DNA of 64,000 bases from Amphibalanus amphitrite (GCF_019059575.1 NW_024882884.1:62001-126000), one strand, 5' to 3'. Positions 1 through 11,411 are shown, counted from the first letter of the stretch. Program-made: numbers and translations. The notes: a model not told the origin generated them from the sequence alone.

Positions 1-330
1 AGAGGTCATTGGCAGCAATATGATTTTTCGGGTGGTTCCGCAAGAACGCAGGAACGCTTCAAAATTTCGGGTGGTGCGTTCCTCTTACTTGCGTTCCTTT
101 GAAAAACTTTGCGTTCCTGCGTTCTTGCGTTCCTAAAAAGGGCGGTGCGTACGTACGGAAGAACGCAGGAACGCACTAAAGGAACGCACTTGCCCAGCTC
201 TGCTGACAAGTTTAGATTCTTCTACGCACAATACTTTGTCCTTTTCACAACAATCGACTGTCGACATCTCAAATTCAGTTATGGCAGGCTTCGCAGATTT
301 GCGCACATGTAAAATCACATCATGATTTCA
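1..330. repeat. short inverted GAACGCAGG-type repeats
   Basis: The motif GAACGCAGGAACGC and its complement GCGTTCCTGCGTTC recur within the first 200 bases (about 35-55, 55-135 and 160-185) in both orientations, so the stretch can fold into several hairpins. I see no convincing coding region here; the short open frames follow the repeat. Confidence 0.5.
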
Positions 331-1427
331 AGAACGATTTGTAGAGCTGCCGTTTGGCAATAGGTACACAGATGCGCAACTATTCTACTATTTTACCAGA
401 ACTACCATTCTGGTGGGCAGCAACATTTGTCATTTACAGATATTGGGAGACGTTTTCGGTTTTTGAACTGTTTATTTTGTTCAATCATCCCTATTGCATC
501 GGCGAACGGTAGGTATCCATTCTAAACATATATCAACTAATGCCATCGACCTTCAACTCATCGGTATTTGGTGGGCAGCTCACGGGAATCGATAGATTCC
601 ATGGCAGTCGTCGGTGTCTCCAGCACTAACGTCCCATGGCACGGAGTCCCCGCAGGTCAAGGTCGTCGGAAAACACCATCCTGCCGCGCGAGTAGTGTGG
701 AGTGAAGAATGATGCGCTGGCGTGTGATCGCTACTTCAACCATATAACATAACTGAAAATGCACTCAAATGGTCACACAATCGGCACTGCTTCTTCGCAC
801 ATACCTTCATTGTCGGGTGTCGTTCCTCTCGAGTCCCGGTGGCACTTACATCTTCTGCCCGCTATTACCAGTTTCAGTCGTCTCCACTTCATGTTCAGCA
901 GGCGGGCGCCTTGCCGAGGATAGTGGGTTGGATCACTTACGAGCCTACCGTGCGCCCAAGCACTCCGTGTCTACAGACAGCGCTGTCCAGTATACCCGCA
1001 CACTGGCAGCACTAGGGGGCAGGTCCGCAGTCCTTCAACACATACCCAGCGGGGCTCAATAGTGCACGATAGTACACATTAATGCACACTAGTGCTCACC
1101 ACTTCTCACACGCTAACCACACCGGCGGCGGCCCCGTCCGGGGTCCGTCCGGCGCCCACTGTGCCCGGTGACTCAGCGGACCGTGCAGTCAGCTGGTGCG
1201 GTATGTCGCTCACTGTGGCGGTCCTTGTGCCGCCTGTTGTGTGCACGATCGAAGCGGTGACGGGGCGCAGCCGGTGGCGCAGCCCACCCGACGTGGCACC
1301 GGGCGGGCCGCGGGCACCGACTGTCGTGGGGCACTGACGCCGAAAACGGTCCGAGTTACCGACCGGACAACGACAGTCGCCGGTAGACAGTGTCACCGGT
1401 AGACACCAGACCCATGTTACCGGGACT
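331..1427. other. no gene seen; CpG-rich segment at 1092-1400
   Basis: No splice-supported or homologous reading frame is visible. The part from about 1092 to 1400 is clearly more CpG- and GC-rich than its surroundings and could be promoter-associated, but nothing downstream confirms this. Confidence 0.3.
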
Positions 1428-2010
1428 CGTGTGACAGTCAACAGCAGTTATATGACAGTCATACACAGTCGTGTGACAATCATCGACAGTGGTATAACAG
1501 TCATCAAAACACGTGTGACCAGGGCTGCGGAGTCGATGGATTTTCGGCGACTCCGACTCCGACTCCAACTCCGGCTTTCAAAAACCAGCTCCGACTCCGA
1601 CTCCGACTCCGGGCAGAATTGTCGACTCCGACCGACTCCAACTCCCGACTCCGACTCCGCAGACCTAGCAGGGCTGCGGAGTCGACAGATTTTCGGTGAC
1701 TCCGACTCCGACTCCGGCTCGGGTTTCTAAAATCGACTCCGACTCCGACTCCGACTCCGGTCACAACTGTCGACTCCGACCGACTCCGACTCCGACTCCG
1801 GCTCCGACTCCGCAGCCCTGCGTGACAATCACCAACAGTCGTGTGACAGTCACCGAGACGGTCGTGTGACTTTCACCTACGGTCGTGTGTGACAATCAAC
1901 GACAGTGGTACAACAGTCATCAACAGACGTGTGACTGTCACCGACAGTCGTCGTGTGACAGTGGTGTGACAGCCACCGACAGTCATCGTGTGACAGTCAC
2001 CGGCGGTCGT
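1428..2010. repeat. minisatellite of about 21 bp (CGTGTGACAGTCA type)
   Basis: Degenerate tandem units of the kind CGTGTGACAGTCAYCGACAGT run from about 1428 to 1519 and resume from about 1821 to 2010. The array is interrupted by the GACTCC-rich element at 1520-1820, which appears to have inserted into it. Confidence 0.7.
1520..1820. mobile_element. hAT-like MITE filled with GACTCC repeats
   Basis: The left end reads CAGGGCTGCGGAGTCG and the right end CGACTCCGCAGCCCTG, a clean terminal inverted repeat with the CAGGG...CCCTG ends often seen in hAT elements. The interior is nearly all GACTCC hexamers plus an internal copy of the terminus at about 1670-1705, so it looks like two units in tandem. 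The expected 8-bp target duplication is not clear, because the flanks are themselves a minisatellite. No transposase is encoded. Confidence 0.55.
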
Positions 2011-2595
2011 GACTCGGTATCGGGCGCTGACCCCGCGGTATTGGCTAGCGTTAGGCACGCGTGCAGCACTGGGGCTATATAAACCATCCAGACATTAATA
2101 CTGATTGGGTCCCGATTGCTGGTCAAGACCGCAGGGAATAATGCATATTGGGGTCTGCACTAATTGACGCCTGTCTTGAGCACATAAAGTTTGATTTACA
2201 TGCATGATTCGCTTTGTTTGAAATTCGAATACACAAGCTAGGAATACTACAGTTGGGGATTACGGGGACTACGATCTAGGTTTGCTCTGTTAAACTAGGA
2301 ACATCGTTGGAACAATTTTCCTAGCGCCAAACCACTTGAGACAACCTTTTATGCACACAGTAAGCAAATGCCAGGAACACTCATGCTAGAGATACGACAC
2401 CCACCTGAAAGCGGCTGCTCAGCCGGAGTTCTACAGCCTCGTGTCAGATATGCGCGCTCCCTCGGCCTGCTGAACACTCGGGCGCACAGGACGAATCGAC
2501 AGACAGGGCTCCGTGTGTGACTGGTCTCCACGGGGTTTACCACCCTCTCCTGGTCCATCCCAGGACAGCCCACGGGCCAGTACACCGCCGCCCCC
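2011..2595. other. unassigned spacer
   Basis: Unique-looking sequence between the minisatellite and the large inverted repeat. No coding, RNA or repeat feature could be supported. Confidence 0.3.
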
Positions 2596-3945
2596 ACGGT
2601 TCGTCGGAAGGTCATCTCAGGCTCAAAAGAAACGATATATACCATTCGAAAGCTTACGGTGAGCTGAATCCAAAAATGTATTTTTTATCAAAATCGATCG
2701 ATGGCCTTTTTTGAAAATTGCGTTTTTCTAAAAAATTAATAATCTTTTATTCAACGGGCTGTCCCGGACATTCTTGAAAACATAAACATGTATTTTTGAG
2801 TTCCAGTGAAAGCTGAACGCCAAAAGAACAATATTTAGCGAAGCAATATTTCCAAACATTAATATGCGTCTCCCACAGCCGAAAATAAGGCGCAATCACA
2901 CAGCTCAGTGTCACGATGGACCAAACTCAGCCACACAGAAGCGTGAAATGACCCTTATCGACTCGCAGACCCGGTGCTCTCGGCCCGCCTGACCGGCCAC
3001 GGAAAGAACGTTCGGCTCTCGCTCTACTAAACAAATGTCAAAGTTGTCAGTTTAACTGTCCACATCGCTATTAAAGCTATTCAGGATACCTGTGAAGAAA
3101 ATTCATTGTTCTGTCATCTTCACATCATGCATTAATTTGGATCTGTTCATGTCTACTTTGCTCAATTGAGCTTGGTATCATGCCCATATAAGGAAAATTG
3201 GCCGCGCTGAAATGTCAGAGGCTGCACCGGCCTCAGCTCGGGTGGAGTGGGGGTAGCGCCCGGCGGGGCAGGGTAACCTTTGACCGGTCGCACGGCCGAG
3301 CAGCTGTCACCAGTACAGCCTCTGACAGTGAAACCCCGCTCACTTCCCCTGCGCGGGCACTGATCGCAGCTGGATGGAACAAAACATGTATAAGAAAAAT
3401 GTAAATTAAAGCATGTTGTAAATCAAGCAGAACAATGAATTTTCTTCACAGGTATCCTGAGTAACTTTAATAGCGATGTGAACAGTTAAAGTGGCAAATA
3501 TTACATTTGTTTAGTAGAACGAGAGCCGAACGTTCTTTCCGTGGCCGGTCAGGCGGGCCGAGAGCGCCGGGTCTGCGAGTCGATAAGGGTCATTTCACGC
3601 TTCTGTGTGGCTGACTTTGGTCCATCGTGACACTGAGATGTGTGATTGCGCCTTATTGTCGGCTGTGGGAGACGCATATTAATGTTTGGAAATATTGCTT
3701 CGCTAAATATTGTTCTTTTGGCGTTGAGCTTTCACTGGAACTCAAAAATACATGTTTATGTTTTCAAGAATGTCCGGGACAGCCCGTTGAATAAAAGATT
3801 ATTAAGTTTTTAGAAAAACGCAATTTTCAAAAAAGGCCATCGATCGATTTTGATAAAAAATACATTTTTGGATTCAGCTCACCGTCAGCTTTCGAATGGT
3901 ATATACCGTTTCTTTTGAGCCTGAGATGACCTTCCGACGAACCGT
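2596..3945. mobile_element. fold-back element with 518-bp inverted arms
   Basis: Bases 2596-3113 are closely repeated in reverse complement at 3428-3945; both arms are 518 bp. The outer ends begin ACGGTTCGTCGGAAGG and end in its complement. Only scattered substitutions and tiny indels separate the arms. The 314-bp centre is GC-rich; its outer parts may be more diverged continuations of the arms. No target duplication or transposase was found. Open frames that overlap the arms are by-products of the repeat. The class is unknown; a foldback DNA transposon or an inverted segmental copy both fit. Confidence 0.75.
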
Positions 3946-5921
3946 GCCCCGCCCTCCCGGTGACGACCGATACGCGACTGGGGCGCAGACTGACACCTGC
4001 CGCGGGGGCCGCCGGTCTGTCGGCGATGCTCCGAGCTGCCGGTCACACCCCCAGCTGCACGGGCGGAGACGGCCACGGGGCCACCGCAGCTGGCGGTAAC
4101 TGCGCCATGGAGGGCCGTGCAGGCTGGGAGCTCTGCTGGGTACGCCTCCGAGCAGGGCCAGACGTCAACTGGCGGCCACTTGAGGTTCTTTGAAAACGAC
4201 TGGTGACTGACAGGAGAGGTCGAGAAGAAACAATCCAGCCCGCAGTCATGTACCTTTTTATTCATGTTTGTACGCTTGTTGCATGTTTTTGTCCATTCGC
4301 AATCTGAAGTTGCGCTCTTTACCGATGCACTTTCCTCGATGTCTTCTAAGATCGCTTCATAAAGTTGGAACTTCGATTCAATAGAAGCAATTAAATCGTC
4401 TCTTAGTTTGCTTGTCGCCGCTTTTAGCCTACCAGTCATATCAAGTGACATTGCTGCCTTATCTTGTTTTCACACGACGTAACAATACATATCCAGAGAA
4501 CTTTATCTATGATTTGTAGCGGCTAATAAAAGGACTGTGAAGGCCAGCTTCGCGCGATTACAGTAATTACGCTCCCTTTGAACGATCGAGCCGTTTGTTT
4601 TATGCACTTACAATTGACTTGTATCGGTCACATTGCGCACGGTGACCCAATTAATCGCTGCCAGTTGGCAGTTGGCACGGTCCGTGGCATTGCTGAGACC
4701 TGAACCATTTCTACCTGTGAAGACTTTCACTCTAACACCTTCTGTTGCACAGAGATAACCAGATCAACACGCATGACGTAATCACAAAACAATCACTCCT
4801 GATGCAATCCTGCGGGTTCTGTGCTACACTGCCGGAGAGCATCGCAGCCAACAGACTAACTACAGAAGCGAACAAACACCACTGGGTCGGGCGAACGGCT
4901 GAGAATGGAGAAACAGCTGCACCTCAGCCACGCCTCGGACGTCAAAACCGCAATACTCTGTACAGGTGGATGCGGCTCCCGCTGGCAACCAATAATCTCG
5001 GCACGCGCATATTCAATGTTTTGTGTGTGTGTGCCACTACAGACGAACGTCCGAATCCGGTCGCTCGTGCAGACGGGGGTGAGGGTGCACCCTCACCGCC
5101 TCACCGCGCTTATAGCGGTGAGGCACGGAGGGAGGGACTAGACAGCGAGCGCGGTGAGGTTTTAGAACGGATATTTCCACATTGTCATATTAATTACAAG
5201 TGATGTTTTTAGCTTCTGCTATAATCCTTTCTCCGAGCTCGGGACTTGGCGTTGTGCCTGGCCGTTGAAGGCCAACCGCGGGCTGGCGAGCGGCGAGGCA
5301 GCCTATGCGGCCCGCACTCGAACCTGGAGCTATAGGCTGTCCCGCTGAACACGCAGGCGTTGCGGCACAGTCTACCGGCGCACCAGCTCATTCACTATAG
5401 AATCGACTCGCAGAGATTCTGTTATCTGTCACAGCTTCTCAAGATCGTCATTCTCGCGCCATGGTACAGATTGGGTGGGGGTGGGGGGAAAGGGGGGTGT
5501 TAGGACGCCCATCCCCATGTAAGGGGGCGGGGGGGGGGGGGCGTAAGTCTCTCGTATAACCCTCGCCAGTCACCAGGTGTCAGAACCAGAAGCCGGCGAG
5601 AGGTGTCGGTAGGTTGCAGCCCATGTCATTAATATTCAATAGCGTCGTCACTAAAGGCACAGGTGTACACCAAAACATCTGTGTAGTGTGTGCCTTTCAC
5701 AGTCGTCTCTACATGACATGCGTTGCTGACGAAGTCGGTGCTGACATAAATAAAATAGTGCGACGCATAATAAATCCACCTCAACTGAAATAATGCTCAC
5801 TAAAACTAAGACTCTCATACAATCATCATACGTTTTTTCGTGACCTTGTTTTCTAATTCATGCCATAACCTTTATATTCAGCCCAGGCGCCAGAATTTTG
5901 TGTTCGCTTCAAACATAGCCG
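3946..5921. other. gene-poor spacer with an unassigned minus-strand frame
   Basis: The best open frame is on the minus strand from 4451 downwards. Its first ~55 residues are charged and probably helical (begins MSLDMTGRLKAATSKL), but the rest runs into the fold-back element at 3945, so at most its first half could be a real exon. No start signal, homology or splice site settles it. A G-rich stretch lies at about 5470-5545. Otherwise nothing was recognised. Confidence 0.25.
5078..5124. repeat. pair of perfect short palindromes
   Basis: GGTGAGGGTGCACCCTCACC (5078-5097) is a perfect 20-bp palindrome. It is followed directly by GCCTCACCGC and its complement around a 7-base loop (5098-5124). They share the core GGTGAGG, so several alternative hairpins are possible. 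Confidence 0.6.
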
Positions 5922-5925
5922 TTAA

Positions 5926-7118
5926 CCCGGCAGGCGGTGGGCCTCCCAGCCACCTTCCGCGTGGTGGGGGGGGGGGCATTTTTTTGCCCCCCCCCCCTCG
6001 TATCTCCGAAACTACTGGACGGATCCGGAAAATTCAAACGGCGTTCGATAGCCCTGTCAAATTTGTGGAGGGAAACCAAATTTCATTGACCTCGGGGTCA
6101 CCGATGACGTCACAGGTCAGGTCAAAGATAAAATGTTTCACCGTTCACGGGGCTTCTAAGGAAAGCGCTATACCACCGAGTAAAACGCATTTGGTCGAAA
6201 ATCAGCGATAAGGCGTCAGTTGTCTAGTACATATGTTGCTATTAGAGGTCGCTGGTCATACCAGGTCAGGTCACAGGTCAGGTCACCAAAGGTCACCAAG
6301 GGTCACCACATGAACCCAACTTTACTAAGGTTGTGCGATGCATGTTTTATGGCCAGTTTTTCATTTCCAACTCAATGGTATTGGTTATAAGACCATCAGG
6401 TACGGTTTAGGTCACTTTCTGGTTGAGGTCAGGTCAAGGTCAGGTAAAAAAAGGTCAAATTTCAAAGTTGATATTTTTGCACAAAATGGGTATCGATTCG
6501 ATGCAGCTCGTCACGGGGAGTCTAGTGGTGGTCTTTTTTTGCGCTACGAGGTCTAGAATTGCTAAAAATTGAGTTTGAAAATTTGACGTCATCAATTTTG
6601 AACAGTTTTTTCGCTATAACTTGGCCAAAAAAAGAGGTATTGATCTCAAATTTGGTATGTAGATAGAAGGCGGTAGGGACTATCACATATATTCCGGTTT
6701 TTTCGAAACTCAAAAAACTTTTTGGATTTTTCGGCTATTATTTTTAAAAAATCTATTTTTTGATTTTTGGGGGTCAAAATCCAAAAAATTCGAAAAACCG
6801 AAATAGCGTTTTGTAGCCCTCTTGATTCCACACCTTTTATGTTAAGAACATTTTTCTGTATCTCTAAAGCTGTAGGCCTGACAGCTCTTCCCGCGAAACC
6901 TTTTTTTGGGTCGAAAATGGCAGAAATGACGTCACTCTGACGTCATTAGCGGCCAACCTATCATAGCCTTTGGAAAAAATTTTGGTCATCATGTGCGCTA
7001 GCTACTCCCGGAAGGGTACTGAAAGTTTGGTGACGATCGGCGCAGCGGTTCTCGAGATATATCGAAAAAAAAACTAAAGGGGGGGGCAAAAAATGTCCCC
7101 CCCTCACCGCCTGGAAGG
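5926..7118. mobile_element. TTAA-flanked element, copy A
   Basis: Flanked by TTAA at 5922-5925 and 7119-7122. Ends are CCCGGCAGGCGGTG on the left and CACCGCCTGGAAGG on the right. Just inside each end is a G-tract followed by a C-tract (about 5964-5998 and 7079-7103) that can form a hairpin. The interior holds many AGGTCA motifs, including TCAAGGTCA at 6434-6442, and is closely related to copy E. No transposase frame is present, so it is non-autonomous. C-rich ends plus a TTAA duplication are the pattern of piggyBac-like elements; that family assignment is inference. Confidence 0.75.
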
Positions 7119-7122
7119 TTAA

Positions 7123-7414
7123 ACGACCTCATGTTTTTGTCTTTAGCGAAAATGTTCGGCAGGCTTCGTTCCCAAAAAGGATCACCAGATAGCTGTGTGA
7201 GAAACATCTCCTTGAAATGGCTGACATGCTACTTGCAGCAGTCAATCGTCTCTGAAGTCTGACTAATGACTTCACCGCTGTAAAGTGATCATTAGCGACC
7301 TCATCGGCAGCGTAACATGCGGGGGCCGTCACCGTGCATGTTGTGCCAGTGAAACCCCGCGACGACACGCCGATCGAACATGAGCTCAGAAAATTAGGGG
7401 TGTTATAAAAAGGA
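7123..7414. other. short spacer without recognised features
   Basis: About 290 bp between element A and the tRNA-derived inverted repeat. Nothing could be assigned. Confidence 0.3.
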
Positions 7415-8119
7415 CATGGTACACTCGGGGGCAGATTGATGTTCTACAACTCTTTATCCACCGGGTTCCTATGGCTCAGCATTGGCAGCAGCCGCCTGGT
7501 ACCGGTAGACTGTGCCGCTTCACTTACTTGTCAAGCGGCACAGCCTACCCACCCGTATGACACCGGTCTGGGTCGGTGGCTGGAAGGTGATGTGGGCCGC
7601 CTGTGACGTCAGCGCAGCGGTGAGGGCCGAGCCCGGAGGCATGGCTCGGGTCGGCGCGGCGCGGCGGCTGGCGAGGGCTGGGGAGTGAGGTGGGGTGGGA
7701 GCACGGACATCGCGCGGCTGAGCGAGTGTAGTTAACTTTCACGTCTCAAGGCACCAATTATTCTACCTAACAATTGTGCTAAAGCAGTTGTTAAAATGTC
7801 CTATCCCCAAGACAGCGCCTATCATCATACTTGCAATGCACATTACGACACACTTAGGCGTGGCAATGGGACAGCCGATAGAACTTATGTCACTCGTGCA
7901 TCGAGGTGCGGAGCTATATTTTGTATAACATATTAGTATTAAGGCCTTGATTGAGCAGATTGGTGTCTATTGTTTCGCACGGCAATCGTCCAGAGACGTG
8001 GGAACTGGGGGTTATGAGTAGTGCCGCAGCCAACGCCCCAATTTGAAGCGATTATTACTGTTGCTCTAATATGTGGTCGCAGCCCCCAATAGCAAACCGT
8101 TCCAACTAGAAGCCAAAAA

Positions 8120-8203
8120 GTCGGCCACTCAGGGGGGTTCGAACCGGGCTTCTCCCACCGGCCAATTCACGACACGAGCGTTGATCCACTGAGCTACCGA
8201 GCA
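8120..8203 (-). other. tRNA-like pol III head of left element
   Basis: On the minus strand TAGCTCAGTGG (8186-8196) is a perfect A-box match, and GGTTCGAACC (8136-8145) matches the B box about 40 bases downstream. A complete cloverleaf is not evident, so this is a tRNA-derived promoter rather than a functional tRNA gene. Confidence 0.6.
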
Positions 8204-8303
8204 TGGTCCTCGTCTTCACAAAACAAAATGACATTCACCCGCTGACCGCCAATGACAGTATTGTGATATTTGATCGCGTTTGACCGCGGCGGGTGGTCGC
8301 TGG

Positions 8304-8372
8304 TGTCGGCAGCTCAGTGGATACACGCTAGCGTCGTAGGGTGCCGGGTTGGAGAAACCCGGTTCGAACCGT
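8304..8372 (+). other. tRNA-like pol III head of right element
   Basis: CAGCTCAGTGG (8310-8320) resembles the A box and GGTTCGAACC (8361-8370) the B box. It fires away from the left copy's head, so the two promoters are divergent and about 115 bp apart. Confidence 0.55.
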
Positions 8373-9216
8373 CCCAGGTGCGCGACTTATTTGTTCCTAG
8401 ATGGAACGGTTTGCTATTGGTGGCTGCGACCACACATTAGAGGAACAGTAAGAGTTGCTTAAAGTTGGGACGCCGCGCTATCCAAAAACCCCAGTTCCCA
8501 CGTCTCTGGACGATTGCTGTGCGAAATAATAGACACCAATGAGCTCAATCAAGGCCTTAATACTTATCTGTTAAAAACAATGTAGCTCCGCAACTCGAGG
8601 CACGTGTGATATAAATTCTATCGGCTGTCCCAATGCCACGTTTAAGTGTGCCGTAATGTGCATGGCAAGTATGATGATAGGCGCTGTCTTGGGAATAGGA
8701 CATTTTAACAACTGCTGTAGCACAATTGTTAGGTAGAATAATTGGCGCCTTGAGACGAAAGTTAACTACACGCTCAGTCGCACGATGGTCCGTGCTCCCA
8801 CCCCACCTCACTCCCCAGCCCTCGCCAGCCGCCGCGACACGCCGACCCGAGCCATGCCTCCGGGCTCGGCCCTCACCGCTGCGCTGACGTCACAGGCGGC
8901 CCACATCGCCTTCCAGCCACCGACCCAGACCGGTGGCATACGGTGTGGGTAGGCTGTGCCGCTTGACAAGTAAGTGAAGCGGCACAGTCTACCGGTACCA
9001 GGCGGCTGCTGCCAATGCTGAGCCATAGGAACCCGGTGGTTAAAGAGTTGTAGAACATCAATCTGCCCCCGAGTGTACATGCTCGACGAGTTCGTTGATA
9101 AGAAAAGGAGGAAAATGAAAACGTTCATGCACTTTGAATGTGAATTTGGGTAAATTCATGGCGTCCATAGTATGCATACAATTACATGCATTGTATTTCA
9201 TAAGGCTGCAACTTAC

Positions 9217-10143
9217 CTCTCTCTTGGCTCCACTGCAGTTTCTTCTGGTATCCGAGCGCCATGGTTTCGGTGGGCGGCTCGTGCACGCTCACAGTTTGCA
9301 CAGTCTGCACGAGCGGCTGCTGGTGGCAGGTGGCGCTGGTGATGGCCTGGCTGATGGACGAGGTCTGGGCGGCGCGCCGGATCTCCGCCAGCGTCAGCGG
9401 CTGCTCGCACGGTGGCACCTCCTCCTCACGCGGAGTCTGCTGGGCGGCGGTCTCTCGGGGCGGAGCTGGGCTGCAGCGGCTCGGTAGTAGCTCGATGTTC
9501 AGCCGAGCGCCGAGTGCAGCGCTCAGACAGCGCCGGTCAGTGTGGGAGTGACCGGCGCGCGGACTGCGCCGCGGGGACCGGTGCCGCACCTCCGCCCGAC
9601 CCTCGGGAACGCGAGCCGAGCGCGGGCCCCTCGAGCCGCGAGTAGTTCGCCCGGTCACCGCTAGGTGTCGGCGCTGTGGCGGAGGCCGCGCTGAGTTCAC
9701 CCGCCGGCCACCAGGGGACGGGGTGGTCGCACCGGTAGACGAAGTCAGCTGCAGCTGAGGCACAGGTGGGCCTGCCGGCCGGGCCGCGTCGTCTGCAGGT
9801 GGCGCTGCAGGGTATGATGGTGGCGCTGTGGGGTACGTTGGTGGCGGTCGTGGGTCCGCAGGTGGCGGCGGAGGGATGACAGACGGTGGAGGAGGGTCCG
9901 CGGGCACCGGAGGAGTGTATTCAGGTGGCGGTGGAGGGTTGCTCGATGGCGATGGTGGGCCCGCGGTTGGCGACCGGTAACTGGAGGACGGCGGTACAGA
10001 TTCAGCTGACGGCACCAGCGACTGTGCCCGTACCGATGGCTCCAGCGACTGTGTTCCTCCGGGTGGGCAGCGGCCTCTCAGTGGAGCGCACACCACCGAA
10101 GCGTCGTCCTCGTTCCAGACAGCCCGATTTGGAGAGTCGCGGT
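9217..10143 (-). CDS. proline-rich internal exon of an unrecognised modular protein
   Basis: On the minus strand a good acceptor (pyrimidine-rich, ending GTTCCAG) lies at 10144-10150 and a consensus donor GTAAGT at 9211-9216, bounding a 927-nt exon open throughout. Entry and exit are both phase 1. The product begins RDSPNRAVWNEDDASVV, then a proline-rich stretch of about 70 residues (PPPPPEYTPPVPADPPPP type), an arginine-rich middle, and a conserved-looking end containing LTLAEIRRAAQTSS and MALGYQKKLQWSQER. The symmetric phase and low-complexity proline content suit an alternatively used linker exon of a scaffold or cytoskeletal protein, but the family is not recognised. It may belong with the minus-strand exons at 47692-49077; that is not shown. 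Proline-rich frames can arise by chance in GC-rich DNA, but the splice sites argue against this. Confidence 0.55.
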
Positions 10144-10619
10144 CTGGAACAGAGCAAGCACGCTTTGAAATAAGACGAAACAGTGCACGAACAGTCTCAA
10201 GGAAGCCGAGTACTAGGGCGGGCTGAACAGTCGGCTCACATTTTCACACTGGTCACTGGCACTTGTTTTTGTGCGGCCTGGGTATGAAGCTGGGCAGTCT
10301 CGAAAGGCACTCGCCACTCTTACGGAAGATCTGAAAAAACGACTTCGCCGAAAGTATGAGGGCATGGTTATTGGGGACCATGGCACGAGGCAGCTAGCTG
10401 GCTTGAGTAGCTTTAAATCGTCCGTTTCAGTCCGTCGTATTTTGATGCATATTATGGTATTTCAAGCCACTAATGCTGCCGTTTATTTTTGAACTCTTCT
10501 TTACAAGATATGCCAGAAATTAATTCGTTCAAACATGTTCAGCATCGAGTATCAATATTTGAAATCTTTCGGATATACATATATGTACAACAAGCATCAT
10601 TTCAGTAAAAACTGCATCA
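10144..10619. other. intronic or intergenic spacer
   Basis: Upstream of the proline-rich exon on its strand. No other feature seen. Confidence 0.3.
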
Positions 10620-11411
10620 TTAAAGGGACAGTATCACCATTTTGATGAAATTTGACATTGCATAGGCCCCACCTTTCTGGTCCGGGAACTGAAGACCGAT
10701 CCTCGAAGCTCCACACCGTTATCCCGCTATCGCCGCTCAAAGTACGAAAGGTGTACCACACTTTGAATCGTGCTTCACTATCTTCACTGTTTAAATGTTT
10801 GCGCCGTTTTGAATTGACCGCCAGTAATAAAACTTTTACCCTGGTCATTTCATCAAATTTTATAAAGCCAAAACGTTTTTCGCACTTATTCATCACCGTT
10901 AAATTCATTAAATAGTCGTAGGCAATTTCCGCTGTTTCCTTCGGATTCTAGCGGCTCAACAAAGGAATTCCTCCAGCTTGAATCACAATCTCCCTCCAAT
11001 GTATGACGTTTATCACGTGATTGTCACGTGATATTTTCTCCCATTGTCAATTGTCACGTCCAATTGTCACTCCCTCCAATTGTCACGTTATATTTTTATG
11101 GGCAATACCTAAGGCTACCTCTCCCTAAGGACAACTCAATCAGAAGAACGACCGCGTAAGCGTAGCGTCAATAATGTATTATCTGCGCCAGTTCTGTAGC
11201 AATTTTGCATGCTTCCAAACTGGCGGCCATGCTTGTATAGTGGTGGTTCGCTCATGAAAATGAATCATGAAAATGAAATGTGGTTGCAATATTTTTCACC
11301 GAGTTCGGTCCTCAAACTATGTTTTTCTGATTCAGAAAAATAAGAAATGCTAGTAAAAAAAAAAATCAGCTCCATACATGGATTTTTTTTTCGATGATAC
11401 TGTCCCTTTAA
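10620..11411. mobile_element. TTAAAGGGACAG-ended MITE, short copy
   Basis: Ends are TTAAAGGGACAGTATCA and TGATACTGTCCCTTTAA, so TTAA at each end is probably the target duplication. A second copy lies in reverse orientation at 43615-44887. Inside are several CAATTGTCACGT-type repeats (about 11040-11092). No transposase frame. TTAA duplication with an AGGG terminus is compatible with a Kolobok-like family; this is inference. Confidence 0.7.

Larger units (their letters stand above)
7415..9081. mobile_element. two head-to-head tRNA-derived elements (inverted repeat)
   Basis: Two copies of one element of roughly 780 bp lie in opposite orientation. Each starts with a tRNA-like head near the centre (8120-8203 minus; 8304-8372 plus) and runs outwards to 7415 and 9081. 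Arms match over about 720-730 bp with substitutions and small indels. The outer ends share CATG and ACACTCGGGGGCAGATTGAT. Pol III A and B boxes in each head suggest SINE origin, although 780 bp is long for a SINE. Several open frames inside are repeat by-products. Confidence 0.7.

Noticed and set aside
4745..5203. 152-codon plus-strand frame
   Set aside because: No domain, biased composition only at the end, and it runs through the palindromes at 5078-5124.
8808..9128. 106-codon minus-strand frame
   Set aside because: Lies almost wholly in the right arm of the tRNA-derived inverted repeat and is not conserved as a frame in the left arm.
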